Positions 16,484 to 29,400 of a stretch of DNA of 64,000 nucleotides are shown here, piece by piece. A program made the translations under genes and the position numbers. Origin of the DNA: Eunapius fragilis (Eukaryota; Porifera; Demospongiae; Spongillida; Spongillidae); NCBI GenBank assembly GCA_963681505.1, contig OY811985.1:310001-374000 (forward strand). Direction: 5' to 3'. Under the pieces are notes generated by a model. It saw only the letters and a program-made list of their open reading frames with translations, was not told the DNA's origin and ran no database searches. Numbering within the stretch: the first letter of the stretch is position 1; every line of letters starts with the position of its first letter.

Positions 16484-18546
16484 GTTTTATATGAAGTACA
16501 GAAGTAGCCTGCTAGTATAACCATCAATGGTAACCATGGTAACCATGCTCACTTGCAGCTGTCCGCCCAGCCAGATCCCACCATGCTATGACCACACCCA
16601 CCTAGCTTGGACAGGAAGGTTCTGCGCCAGGTCCTTGAGCACACGGAGAGCTTGTTCTGGTCCAGAAGTGACCACTCTTTGTGCAGCCTGTATACCTAGG
16701 TCTGTAGCAGAATATGCTAAACACCATGTCCCTCCAGAACAACACCAAGGTTACATGTCCCTCCAGAACAACACCAAGGTTTACATGTCCCTCCGTGACC
16801 AGTTATAGGTCATGTGACCAGCTATAGGTCATGTGACCCGCTATAGGTCATGTGACCCGCTATAGGTTACCCCTCACCTTGCAGCTGCCATGCCTTCAGG
16901 TCAGGTAGCTCTCGAGAACTCCTTATAAGGTGTGTTCTGAAGTCATCCAACTTATCAGTCATATCAGGATACAGTGTTCTGAATTCAGCAAAGTCACCAT
17001 GGAGACATGCCACACCCTTTTCCCACTCACTTCAGCTTAGAGAACAGAAATCCTTCCACCTCTTCTTCCTCCTTAGATTCACCAACAACAGGGACTGCCC
17101 CTATGTAAAAAAAACCCACATATCTCGCACTAAACAACTCCATTAATCCCCACTAATCAGTTCCACTAATCCTCCTACTAACTACTTCCACTAATCCTCC
17201 CACTAACTACTTCCACTAATCCTCCCACTAACCGGTTCCACTAACCCTTTCCCTCCCACTATCATCAGTAAACTCTCTGCATACCTTCCTGTACATGTCT
17301 GTCATCAACAGCTTTGTATTCTGTGCTCTTAATAGCCAGCTGTACACCATAGCCTGACAGCCTGGTATGTACATGCAATGCTGAGGGCTTTGGGTATGAT
17401 GTGCATATGATGGCACATAAAGAGGGTGTTGTGTGTGTATGTGTATGTGCGTGTTTCGTATGTGTGTGTGTATAAGGGAAATGCAAGTGTCTTTGTCATT
17501 ACTATTAGTAAAGTTTACAAGAAAAAGAAAAATAGCAATGCACTAGGAAGACATTAACAAGACATTATGTGTGTGTGCACAATGACACATCCACATGAAT
17601 ACTAAGCAACCATACACCCACCCCCACCCCATACACACAATGGCCACTCACACACCCAATTACCTTGATATAGTGCCTGAAAATGTATGTTATTCTTCCC
17701 TCAGCTGCCATGGATGTGAGTGCACCGTGCAGCACAGCAAACTCTGGAGTGCCCAACTGTCCATACAGGACCACCACCTGTGATGGCCCAGACCTTGCTC
17801 CAGCAGCAGGATAAATGTGATCAAAGTGGAACTGATCCGGAGATGACCCACTGATGACAGGGACAAGGGAGTGTTACCAAGTGTGAAATCACTACCACTA
17901 CCACCTTTGGTTCAGAGACAACAGACTTCCCAGCTCTTCCAGACTGCACACCACTTGACCGTTGGCTTCAACCAGGGCAGGGCATTCAGCATATCTGGCC
18001 TCACTCCTGATATGCTCTGACGCCATCTTCATTGAGACATACACTCACTCGCACATGTGCATACTTTATTATGCATGTATATACAAACCTGGTTATACGA
18101 TTCAACGGTAGGAGAGTAAGTGTGTAGGGAAAGAGAAAGCTTAAGAAGGTTCTGCACTAAGTGTGGGAGACATTGTGCGCCAATTTCAAGTACTCTGGTG
18201 TATACTTCTACGTTGAAATGAAATGAGAAACACTGATTATGGTGCACGTGAAGGGTTTTAATCTCACCTTTCTCAGTACGCACGACAGAATACAGGTTCT
18301 TTGTTTCTTCAACAAACTTCCAGAATAAGGCAGCATCTTCTGATGCAAAGAACTCGCTGAAAGCGTGTAATCCTCATAATAAATGTGACCACTATCAATA
18401 CTTTCAATTACTTACCTTGCTTCCGACAACAACGGTGTTCGAGTCCATCCGGAATTCAGAGCTACTGTTACCGGCTTCGACCCTTCTTTTCCGAATGCTA
18501 TTACCAAAAAATTCAGAAAAAGTAGTTGTAAAAGCTTCGAATCCAT
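8422..18546 (-). CDS. UGGT1: UDP-glucose:glycoprotein glucosyltransferase (UGGT)
   Basis: Function (known): ER-lumen sensor that re-glucosylates misfolded N-glycoproteins for calnexin/calreticulin retention. Seen: ATG at 18546-18544 opens with a signal peptide ([19 protein letters not shown]). The conserved N-terminus follows ([36 protein letters not shown]). The GT24 catalytic domain lies at the left end: [19 protein letters not shown] near 9740, the DxD metal motif DAD at 9602-9610, and [19 protein letters not shown] and [19 protein letters not shown] near 8800-8900. The protein ends in HQEL before TAG at 8422-8424, a KDEL-type ER retrieval signal. About 10 kb holds many exons separated by repeat-filled introns. 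The gene shares a short divergent promoter with PDCD10. The choice between UGGT1 and UGGT2 is not meaningful here, so the symbol denotes the family. Confidence 0.96.
9263..9385. repeat. Direct duplication containing palindromes in a UGGT intron
   Basis: Two nearly identical segments of about 50 bp each contain CTCTACATGTAGATGATATG followed by TGCGTCTACGCATAGAC. CTACATGTAG is a perfect palindrome, and TATGCGTCTACGCATA is nearly one. No function is recognised. Confidence 0.7.
10515..10655. repeat. About 38-bp minisatellite (UGGT intron)
   Basis: About four copies of a unit with CTCATATGCCCCTCCCCACA and TACACCCTCCCCAT. It lies within a UGGT intron that ends at the exon beginning near 10674. Confidence 0.8.
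10908..11592 (-). repeat. 26-27-bp minisatellite (UGGT intron)
   Basis: About 26 copies of a unit containing CTCATCACCACCATCACTGC on the minus (sense) strand fill an intron. It lies between the UGGT exon ending at TTGGTGGAAG (near 11613) and the exon starting near 10872. The unit length lets long artefactual ORFs run through all minus frames. Confidence 0.9.
12000..12205 (-). repeat. 33-bp donor-anchored minisatellite (UGGT intron)
   Basis: About six copies of a unit including CAGTCATGCACATGTAGGCT and ATCGATCACATGA. The array begins at the donor AGAG|GTATGAC (exon edge 12206), so the first copy overlaps the 5' splice site. Confidence 0.85.
12425..12600. repeat. GAGGGTGAGGAAT-type repeats (UGGT intron)
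   Basis: Irregular 6-18-bp units (GAGGGTGAGGAATGAGGGTG on the plus strand; pyrimidine-rich on the sense strand) lie in a UGGT intron between the exons near 12400 and 12610. Confidence 0.75.
13469..13947 (-). repeat. 28-29-bp donor-anchored minisatellite intron (UGGT)
   Basis: The intron runs from donor GTGGATG|GTAAGG (exon edge 13948) to acceptor CTCTCCAG|GTGAATTC (exon edge 13468). About 15 units each contain GGTGATGGTAAGGAGTGTGG, so almost every copy repeats the GATG|GTAAGG sequence of the true donor. Joining the flanking exons restores HHVDGEFTTKL in frame. Confidence 0.85.
14215..14655 (-). repeat. Pyrimidine-rich 21-bp minisatellite next to an acceptor (UGGT)
   Basis: About 20 degenerate units of CCCTTCATCCCTCCCCTTCAT on the sense strand run up to the acceptor CTCCTCTCTTCAG near 14215. 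The array doubles as the polypyrimidine tract of that intron. Confidence 0.85.
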
Positions 18547-18639
18547 TCAGGCGCTCTATTCCAATGAAAGCGCACCGACTGACATTTCTAAATTAACGCC
18601 ATAAACACAATCAACTCACTATAACGTAATGTGGCTAGG
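18547..18639. promoter_or_regulatory. Divergent promoter, UGGT / PDCD10
   Basis: Only 93 bp separate the UGGT and PDCD10 start codons, so the two transcripts must share or overlap core promoter sequence. No TATA box is evident. The interval includes the 5' untranslated sequence of both genes or the transcripts start very close to the ATGs. Confidence 0.6.
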
Positions 18640-19669
18640 ATGGATGAAACAGGAGTAGTTGCATCTCTAGCCCTTCACGTGGTTTTGGAACCAATTTTTG
18701 CTGAGGTAAGCGTCGTTGAGAAAATCGTAGAAGTTTGTGTGTGTTCGTATTGTTTTGTCACGAGTTTCATGCATACATTCGCGTACACGGCGTTTTTTAA
18801 AAATTTAAATGATGGAACACAACGTAGCTTGAATCCAGTGAAAAGTACTTAGCCGCGACACAAACGTTACGGTCTGCTTTCACAAAGGTTGGTAAACGGC
18901 TTTGTTTCGTATTGCCACGCCCTTTCACATTTGTCTCTTCCCCAGGCCGAGAGATGCCACTCTGGTTTGTGCCAGGACTTCATAGCCGGTGTTCTTGAAG
19001 CCGAAGGCGTTGCGTTGGACCTCCCAGAGGTTCTTTTAAGACTGTCATGTAAGGATGCAGAACATTATATAATAAACTCTGACGAAGTGGAGTTTGTTCA
19101 GCTCAATGAACGAGCGATAGGTAATGGAGTATGTTAGTAGTGGAGTAGCATTGACACTTAAATGGTACCCTTAGCTTTAAAACAAAAACTAAGCCATATA
19201 CCTGATCAGATTCAAGATCGCTCAAAGTTCTTGCAGACAATTAAGTAAGTCTGTCATTACTGCATCTATTTACCCCAGTACTCACTGGTTACTTATCACA
19301 GGGACATAGCCAGTGCTATTAAAGATGTACTTGATGCTGTCAATGAGGTTTCCAAGAAGCGTCAGATTAGCCCACAGATGAAGGAGTACAAGAAGGTACA
19401 TCTGGTTACTTTGGATGGTGTGCGTCAGTATTAATATCATTTGTCTAGACATTGGACAGCCACAAAAAGGTTTTTGTTAAAAGCTCAAGAAGTTTTAGCG
19501 ACACACTAAAGAAGTACTTCAGGGATGGGAGGTGAGCATAGTTGACTAACAGGGAAAATGTTTGAGAACTGACTTTCTTATTAGAACAGAGAACGTCTTC
19601 CTTAGTGCTAACCGGCTCATCAACCACACCAATGCTCTGTTAGCCATGTACAAGACCACTGGACATTGA
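18640..19669 (+). CDS. PDCD10: Programmed cell death 10 / CCM3
   Basis: Known: CCM3 is an adaptor with an N-terminal dimerisation domain and a FAT-homology domain. It binds GCKIII kinases, STRIPAK (striatin) and CCM2. Seen: six exons (18640-18705, 18946-19120, 19175-19244, 19302-19396, 19450-19530, 19585-19669) joined by small introns. Hallmark segments are SHIPDQIQDRSKFLQTIK, DIASAIKDVLDAVNEVSKK, FVKSSRSFSDTLKKYFRDG and FLSANRLINHTNALLAMYK, close to the whole vertebrate protein. The start at 18640 is the first ATG (MDETGVVASLALHV); a GTG nine bases upstream is in frame but not needed. The stop is TGA at 19667-19669. The gene is divergent from UGGT, and its partner kinase lies 16 kb to the right. 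Confidence 0.95.
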
Positions 19670-20143
19670 AACAGTCTTAGCAGTTTGTATTTATTTGTGC
19701 GGGTGTGTGCATGTAACGTATTATGTGTTTGTGTGTATTGAAGTCGTTCCTATAGCTTCTCGTTATCTGTTTCGTAATCAGTCGTATATATTTGGGGATG
19801 ATAGCAAGGCAATGTGTGCATCGCATTGGTGGAACTTACACTCGCACAGCCAACTTGGCTGATATACATCGTTGCCATGGAGAATAAGTACGCGACACAA
19901 TTGTCGGCTACTGCTACGTCAGACATTACAGGTTATGTCATGAATACGTTCTTTTGTAGGAGTGTCAAGACGGCTGTAAGTAAGAAACAGCTATGCTATC
20001 AACAAATTTGACACATGTTATGCTTTCGATTACACTAGCACGCTCCTTAAAAGGCGGCTATTGCAAATACTTTAATTAAGCGTTCGCTGTGTAGACTTGT
20101 TTGGTCGGAGCCGGGTGTTTGGTATTTTTAGCTGCAAGCGCAC
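19670..20143. other. Intergenic, PDCD10 3' end to RasGAP start
   Basis: The 474 bp are unique sequence. They presumably hold the PDCD10 3' UTR and the promoter of the RasGAP gene. No repeat, RNA gene or clear core promoter motif was recognised. Confidence 0.5.
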
Positions 20144-20427
20144 ATGGCTACAATAGAAGACTCACTGCAAAGGGCGGAGTCCCTCGAGGGTCGTCTGGAG
20201 ACCACCATACATTTTAGAATAGGTAAGCCTAGCCGTCTAGTTAAGTTTTCCCGCCGAAGAATAAAATTGTGCTCTTTCCTCGCGAAGCTGAAGCCAAGAG
20301 CTTGCCTCCCCCTGATCTGCGCAGTGCGAGAGATAGCTATGTGGTGGTAGCTCTTGACCAGGAAGAAATGTACCGAACCGCTGTAGTTGAAAAGAACAAC
20401 AGGTACCAGGGCACACACATACACACG

Positions 20428-20479
<52 letters not shown>

Positions 20480-23400
20480 AGTACACCCACACACACAAGT
20501 ACACCCACACACACATGTCGACTATCGAATGCCTATCGTTCTACCCATCGTAGCCCTCTGTATGGAGAAGAGTACAACTTCCAACTACCCAGGGATTTTC
20601 GGAACCTTTCCTTCTATGTGTGCGATGCAGGGGGAATAAGGGACACACGTATCGGGAAAGTGGCCATAGGTAAAGACATGCTAATGAAGGAAGGGATTGC
20701 GGAGGATACCTGGATCCCTATCAAAGCCATAGACGCTGATACGGAGGTGCAGGTGAGCTAGGGCAAGTTGCTTCAGAACTGTGCTGGTATGGAGACAACT
20801 TACCCCTTCCCACCAACCCCGCCCCCCTGCACAGGGATCAGTTCATTTGGAGGTGAATGTTTATGAGCGACTTTCCAACTATTTTCTGACTATAAGGTAC
20901 ACGACATGTCCTCTACAAGGTGCAAACCATTTGTTCAGTGCCCCCCCCCCATAACTGATCAGAGTCCTGGAGTGCCATGGTCTGAGCACATTTGGCACCT
21001 CTGGGTTACCTGATCCTTACTGTCAGGTCTCTATTTTGATGAGTGGACGCAAAGAATGGTGAGTTGGAGAATGGGCAGGGAAGTACAAGAGATAAAGATG
21101 GCGGGATAGCTTGATTATGATGCCATAGAAATCAAAATCACCTCTCTTTAGGTCAGATCCAAAGAGGAGTCAAGTCAGAAGGAAGACAACAGAACCTTCT
21201 TTCACTGAAATATTTGAATACACAGTATGCACAACACTGTACTGATGTCTCCCCTCCCCTCCTCCCTCCCCTCCCCCTCCTCCCTCCCCTCCCCCTCCTC
21301 CCTCCCCTCCCCCTCCTCCCTCCCCTCCCCCCCTCCTCCCTCCCCTCCCCCCTCCTCCCTCCCCTCCCCCTCCTCCCTCCCCTCCCCCTCCTCCCTCCCC
21401 TCCCCCTTCTCCCTCCCCTCCCCCCCTCCTCCCTCCCCTCTCCCCCTCCTCCCTCCCCTCCCCCTCCTCCCTCCCCTCCCCCTCCTCCCTCCCCTCCCCC
21501 TCCTCCCTCCTCTCCCCCTCCTCCCTCCCCTCCCCTCCCCTCCCCCTCCTCCCTTGCCCCCTTTTGCTAACAGGGCCAATTCATGTGTTCTGTTGCTTCC
21601 CCTCTCCCTCCCCCCCCCCCCCCCTCACTGCTGTACCATATTTGCTTCTCTTTTACGCTAGTTCCGATCATTTGAAGAGTTGAAGGGTGTGTTTGCAAAG
21701 TGAGTCCCAAAGCCTCTCTTTGCATGACTTCACCCCTCTCATCCATGTCAGAGTGGCGTTCTATCATGGAGGGAGAGTTGGGGACAACCCTTTCCTTGGA
21801 GAGATTAACCTGTCAATGGCTGACATTACCATGTCACGCTCCCATAGTGCATGGTACCAGCTGTGCTCGAGGGGGGAGTCCCTCTCTCGCTCCGGTCATC
21901 CTCCAGATCTTGGTAGCCTTAGGGTTAAAGCTATGCTCTTGGAGGACTTCATCCATCCTCTGAAGAGCTATGAACTACTGAGCACTGCACTGCAAGAAAG
22001 CGTGGAAACTGATGTGAGTGTGGTGATGGAACCAAGTGTGGTGATGGAACCAAGTGTGGTGATGGAGCCAAGTGTGGTGATGGAGCCAAGTGTGGTAGTG
22101 ATGATGTGTAATGCAGTGAGTAGTTGGATGGGTATTGTGAGATACGTGTATTGTAGGTGTGTGCAGACAGCATAACTCATGAGCAGTTCATTCTCTCCAG
22201 AACCTTGTTGACACAGCGCTGTTTATCCTCAGTGAGGCACACAAGAACAGAACAGAGATGGCGAAAGCTATTGTCAAGATATTTCTGAAGTTGGACAAAG
22301 TGAGTCTGGTACAACTTAACTTAACTTAACTTTTATCACTTCCTTAAAAGGTGGATAGCCTCATGAGGGTGATAGTCAAACATGAAGTTAAAGTTACTAT
22401 GTGAGTATCACATCTCCATCCTCACACCCCTTCCCTTCTACCACACTACCACCATCACATACCACACCTCCTTCCACACCTCCATCCACACAAAGAGATC
22501 CACAATCTTACAGCAATGACTTGTCTTCAATTTGACAGAGACCCAAATACGTTATTTAGAGGCAACTCACTGGCCTCAAAGGTAATAGACGAGTTCATGA
22601 AGCTGGTTGGACAAGAATATCTTCAGAGGACGCTACAGTGCTGCATTGACGAGGTATTGGGTGGTATTGATTAGGGTCTGGGTGGTATTGATGAAGGTCT
22701 AGGTGGTATTGATGAGGGTCTGGGTGGTATTGATGAGGGTCTGGTGGTATTGATGAGGGTCTGGGTGGTATTGATGAGGGTCTGGGTGGTATTGATGAGG
22801 GTCTGGGTGGTATTGATGAGGGTCTGGGGGTATTGATGAGGGTCTGGGTGGTATTGGTGAGGGTCTAGGTGGTATTAATGAGGGTCTGGATGGTATTGAT
22901 GAGGGTCTGGGTGGTATTGATGAGGGTCTGGGTGGTATTGATGAGGGTCTAGGTGGTATTAATGAGGGTCTGGGTGGTATTGATGAAGTATTAGGTGGCA
23001 TCGTAGGTTAGGGTTAGGAGTTGTAGTACCAGTACTGACCAAATATGGTATTGTCTTAAACAGATTTTTGACTCTAAGAAGAATTGTGAAATTGATCCAT
23101 CAAAACTGACAGACAGCGATCATTTGGATGTCAACATGGTAAGAATCTATGAACTACTCATTTTTCCCTTGATGTGGTCCTCCATCCATCTAGGCCAATC
23201 TTCTGTTCTTTGTTGAGAAAATTCTCAGTGCCATCACAGCATCATCCCTTTCCTGCCCCCGCTCCATGTGTGCAGTGTTTGCTCTACTTAAGGAAATAGC
23301 AGTTTCTCGCTTTCCAGGTAAATAATTCATAGGGAGAGAAAATGAGAAGAGAGGGAGGGGGAAAGAGGTTAAGACCTCTTTTCCCCATCTTCATTCCTCC

Positions 23401-26400
23401 CTCTCTTCTCACTCCCTCCTTTTCCCTCCCTCACTTCTCACTCCTTCCTCCCTCATTTCTCCCTCCTCTCCTCCTCCCTCCTCCCTCTCCCTCCCTCCCT
23501 CACTCCTGCATCTCTCCCTCCTCACTCCTCCCATCCTCTCTTTAGAGGACAGTGAGTCAGTTCAGTACACCGCTGTAAGCGCTTTTGTGTTTCTTCGCTT
23601 CTTTGCGCCTGCTATACTCAACCCTAAGCTATTAAACCTCAGAAGAGAATTTGCTGTGAGTTACAAAAATACTCTATTCTTTTGCTGATCAATTAATTCA
23701 TTCTTCCTTATTCCCATGACTGCTTCCCCTCTCAGTGTCCTGTTGTTGCTCGGACACTCACTCTCATCTCAAAGACCATTCAAGCAATAGGGAACATTGG
23801 AGCTATTAAGCAGAAGGTCGGTTAGACATTTATGTCTATACTGTCCCCTGTGTTAACCTTCCCCCTCCACCATCCCTCCCCTGTGTCCCCCCTCCACCAC
23901 CCCTGTGTTAACCTTCCCCCTCCACTACCCCTCCCGTGTCCCCCCTCCACCACCCCTGTGTTAACGTTCCCCCTTCCACCACCCCTCCCCTGTGTCCCCC
24001 CTCCACCACCCCTCCCCTGTGTCCCCCCTCCACCACCCCACCCCTTTGTCCCCCCTCCACCACCCTTGTGTTAACCTTCCTCCTCCACCACCCCTCCCCT
24101 GTCCCCCTCCACCACCCCTCCCCTGTGTCCCCCCTCCACCACCCCTCCCCTGTGTCCCCCCTCCACCACCCCTCCCCTGTGTCCCCCTCCACCACCCCTC
24201 CCCTGTGTCCCCCCTCCACCACCCCTCCCCTGTGTCCCCCTTCCACCACCCCTCCCTGTGTCCCCCCTCCACCACCCCTCCCCTGTGTCCCCCCTCCACC
24301 ACCCCTCCCCTGTGTCCCCCCTCCACCACCCCTCCCCTGTGTCCCCCTCCACCACCCCTCCCCTGTGTCCCCCCTCCACCACCCCTCCCCTGTGTCCCCC
24401 CTCCACCACCCCTCCCCTGTCTCCCCCCTCCACCACCCCTGTGTTAACCTTCCCCCCTCCAACACTCTTCGTAGGGGGCATCTATGGTAAGAAAAGAGTT
24501 ATTTATGGCAAATGTCTTCGAGCAGATTATGGATAACTCTCACATTAGGAATGTAAAGGAGGTGAGTAGGCCTATGTGTGGTGAGTGTGTGTGCATGTGT
24601 GTGTGTGTAGGCCTATGTGTGGTGAGTGTGTGTGCATGTGTGTGTGTGTAGGCCTATGTGTGGTGAGTGTGTGTGCATGTGTGTGTGTGTGCATGTGTGT
24701 GTGTAGGCCTATGTGTGGTGAGTGTGTGTGCATGTGTGGTGAGTAGGCCTATGTGTGGTGAGTGTGTGTGCATGTGTGTGTGTGTAGGCCTATGTGTGGT
24801 GAGTGTGTGTGCATGTGTGTGTGTAGGCCTATGTGTGGTGAGTGTGTGTGCATGTGTGTGTGTGTAGGCCTATGTGTGGTGAGTGTGTGTGCATGTGTGG
24901 TGAGTAGGCCTATGTGTGGTGAGTGTGTGTGCATGTGTGTGCATGTGTGTGTGTAGGCCTATGTGTGGTGAGTGTGTGTGCATGTGTGTGTGTATAGGAT
25001 AGCCATTTGAACAAATCATCATTCTTCTGCTTAATTGACTAATAGACCTGGTCACTTAAATTGAGATGTTATTAGTAATTATAAAACTTTGTTGGCATCG
25101 TATAATTAATGTCAGAAACTCTTGTGATAATAATCCCTACATGTGAGCCAGGTATAAATAGTGGCCATAGCCCATGTGAGCCAGGTATAAATAGTGGTCA
25201 TAGCCCATGTGAGCCAGGTATAAATAGTGGCCATAGCCCATGTGAGCCAGGTATAAATAGTGGCCATAGCCCATGTGAGCCAGGTATAAATAGTGGTCAT
25301 AGCCCATGTGAGCCAGGTATAAATAGTGGCCATAGCCCATGTGAGCCAGGTATAAATAGTGGCCATAGCCCATGTGAGCCAGGTATAAATAGTGGCCATA
25401 GCCCATGTGAGCCAGGTATAAATAGTGGCCATAGCCCATGTGAGCCAGGTATAAATAGTGGCCATAGCCCATGTGAGCCAGGTATAAATAGTGGCCATAG
25501 CCCATGTGAGCCAGGTATAAATAGTGGCCATAGCCCATGTGAGCCAGGTATAAATAGTGGCCATAGCCCATGTGAGCCAGGTATAAATAGTGGCCATAGC
25601 CCATGTGAGCCAGGTATAAATAGTGGTCATAGCCCATGTGAGCCAGGTATATATAGTGGCCATAGCCCATGTGAGCCAGGTGTAAATAGTGGCCATAGCC
25701 CATGTGAGCCAGGTATAAATAGTGGCCATAGCCCATGTGAGCCAGGTATAAATAGTGGCCATAGCCCATGTGAGCCAGGTATAAATAGTGGCCATAGCCC
25801 ATGTGAGCCAGGTATAAATAGTGGCCATAGCCCATGTGAGCCAGGTATAAATAGTGGCCATAGCCCATGTGAGCCAGGTATATTTGGTAGTCATAGCCCC
25901 TGTGAGCATATTGTTTATGTGTTTGTCTTCCTTCAGTACCTGACAGCTATCTCGGACCCAGAAGGTGGGAGAGAGTTCTCCCTGGATATTGCTGTTTACA
26001 GAGAAGGGTAAGATATGACCTTTCATGGTGTGCATGGGAGGGTGTGGATGTGTGTACCAATGGGAGGGTGTGGATGCGTGTACCAATGGGAGGGTGTGGA
26101 TGTGTGTACCAATGGGAGGGTGTGGATGTGTGTACCAATGGGAGGGTGTGGATGTGTGTATGGATGGGAGGGTGTGGATGTGTGTACAGATGGGCCCATT
26201 GGTACACCCATCCACACCCTCCCATCGGTACACCCATCCACACCCTCCCATTGGTACACACATCCACACCCTCCCATCGGTACAAACGTCCACACCCTCT
26301 CATCGGTACACACATCCACACCTTAGGGTGTGGACGTGTGTACCGATGGGAGGGTGTGGATGTTTGTACCGATGGGAGGGTGTGGATGTGTACCGATGGG

Positions 26401-29400
26401 AGGGTGTGGATGTGTACCGATGGGAGGGTGTGGATGTGTACCAAGGGAGGGTGTGGATGTGTACCAAGGGAGGGTGTGGATGTGTACCAAGGGAGGGTGT
26501 GGATGTGTACCAAGGAGGGTGTGGATGAGTACCATCTTTATAGCTACTTAGTGAAGCGATCACAGGGTAGGAAGAAGGTGATTGGAGCTCCAAAGAACTT
26601 CAGGAAAAGGTAAGTGCCAATGAACCATTGCTTTGAGTTCATCTCTTTGTGTAATAGATACTTCTGTCTGACTGACAAACGTCTGTACTATGCCAAAGGG
26701 AAGCCAGATTCCCCTCTGTGCACCATACCTGCTGAGGACCTATTGGGGGTGGAGCAAGTGCACGATGACACCTTCAACATGAAGTTTGTATGTCTGTCCA
26801 CACAGCATCTCACCTGTCCACACGGCATCTCACCTGTCCACACATCATCTCACCTGTCCACACATCTCACCTGTCCACACATCATCTCACCTGTCCACAC
26901 ATCATCTCACCTGTCCACACATCTCACCTGTCCACACATCATCTCACCTGTCCACACATCTCACCTGTCCACACATCATCTCACCTGTCCACACATCATC
27001 TCACCTGTCCACACATCATCTCACCTGTCCACACATCATCTCACCTGTCCACACATCATCTCACCTGTCCACACATCATCTCACCTGTCCACACATCATC
27101 TCACCTGTCCACACATCATCTCACCTGTCCACACATCTCACCTGTCCACACATCATCTCACCTGTCCACACATCATCTCACCTGTCCACACATCTCACCT
27201 GTCCACACATCATCTCACCTGTCCACACATCATCTCACCTGTCCACACATCTCACCTGTCCACACATCATCTCACCTGTCCACACATCATCTCACCTGTC
27301 CACACATCATCTCACCTGTCCACACATCATCTCACCTGTCCACACATCATCTCACCTGTCCACACATCATCTCACCTGTCCACACATCATCTCACCTGTC
27401 CACACATCATCTCACCTGTCCACACATCATCTCACCTGTCCACACATCATCTCACCTGTCCACACATCATCTCACCTGTCCACACATCATCTCACCTGTC
27501 CACACATCTCACCTGTCCACACATCATCTCACCTGTCCACACATCATCTCACCTGTCCACACATCATCTCACCTGTCCACACATCATCTCACCTGTCCAC
27601 ACATCATCTCACCTGTCCACACATCATCTCACCTGTCCACACATCATCTCACCTGTCCACACATCATCTCACCTGTCCACACATCATCTCACCTGTCCAC
27701 ACATCATCTCACCTGTCCACACATCATCTCACCTGTCTACACATCATCTCACCTGTCCACACATCTCACCTGTCCACACATCATCTCACCTGTCCACACA
27801 TCATCTCACCTGTCCACACATCATCTCACCTGTCCACACATCATCTCACCTGTCCACACATCTCACCTGTCCACACATCATCTCACCTGTCCACACATCA
27901 TCTCACCTGTCTACACATCATCTCACCTGTCCACACATCATCTCACCTGTCCACACATCATCTCACCTGTCCACACATCATCTCACCTGTCCACACATCA
28001 TCTCACCTGTCCACACATCATCTCACCTGTCCACACATCTCACCTGTCCACACATCATCTCACCTGTCCACACATCATCTCACCTGTCTACACATCATCT
28101 CACCTGTCCACACATCATCTCACCTGTCCACACATCATCTCACCTGTCCACACATCATCTCACCTGTCCACACATCTCACCTGTCCACACATCATCTCAC
28201 CTGTCCACACATCATCTCACCTGTCCACACATCATCTCACCTGTCTACACATCATCTCACCTGTCTACACATCATCTCACCTGTCCACACATCATCTCAC
28301 CTGTCCACACATCATCTCACCTGTCTACACATCATCTCACCTGTCCACACATCATCTCACCTGTCCACACATCATCTCACCTGTCCACACATCATCTCAC
28401 CTGTCCACACATCTCACCTGTCCACACATCATCTCACCTGTCCACACATCATCTCACCTGTCTACACATCATCTCACCTGTCCACACATCATCTCACCTG
28501 TCCACACATCATCTCACCTGTCCACACATCATCTCACCTGTCCACACATCTCACCTGTCCACACATCATCTCACCTGTCCACACATCATCTCACCTGTCT
28601 ACACATCATCTCACCTGTCCACACATCATCTCACCTGTCCACACATCATCTCACCTGTCCACACATCTCACCTGTCCACACATCATCTCACCTGTCCACA
28701 CATCATCTCACCTGTCCACACATCATCTCACCTGTCCACACATCATCTCACCTGTCCACACATCATCTCACCTGTCCACACATCATCTCACCTGTCCACA
28801 CATCATCTCACCTGTCCACACATCATCTCACCTGTCCACACATCATCTCACCTGTCCACACATCATCTCACCTGTCCACACATCTCACCTGTCCACACAT
28901 CATCTCACCTGTCTACACATCATCTCACCTGTCCACACATCTCACCTGTCCACACATCATCTCACCTGTCCACACATCATCTCACCTGTCCACACATCAT
29001 CTCACCTGTCCACACATCATCTCACCTGTCCACACATCTCACCTGTCCACACATCATCTCACCTGTCCACACATCTCACCTGTCCACACATCATCTCACC
29101 TGTCCACACATCATCTCACCTGTCCACACATCATCTCACCTGTCCACACATCATCTCACCTGTCCACACATCATCTCACCTGTCCACACATCATCTCACC
29201 TGTCCACACATCATCTCACCTGTCCACACATCATCTCACCTGTCCACACATCATCTCACCTGTCCACACATCATCTCACCTGTCCACACATCATCTCACC
29301 TGTCCACACATCATCTCACCTGTCTACACATCATCTCACCTGTCCACACATCTCACCTGTCCACACATCATCTCACCTGTCCACACATCATCTCACCTGT

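Noticed and set aside
25138..25895. CRISPR-like regular repeat array
   Set aside because: The 33-bp units are directly contiguous with no variable spacers, there are no cas genes, and the array lies in an intron of an animal gene.
25112..26293. 393-codon minus-strand ORF of repeated [11 protein letters not shown]
   Set aside because: It is antisense to the RasGAP intron and arises only because the 33-bp unit is open. No start context, domain or neighbouring exon supports it.
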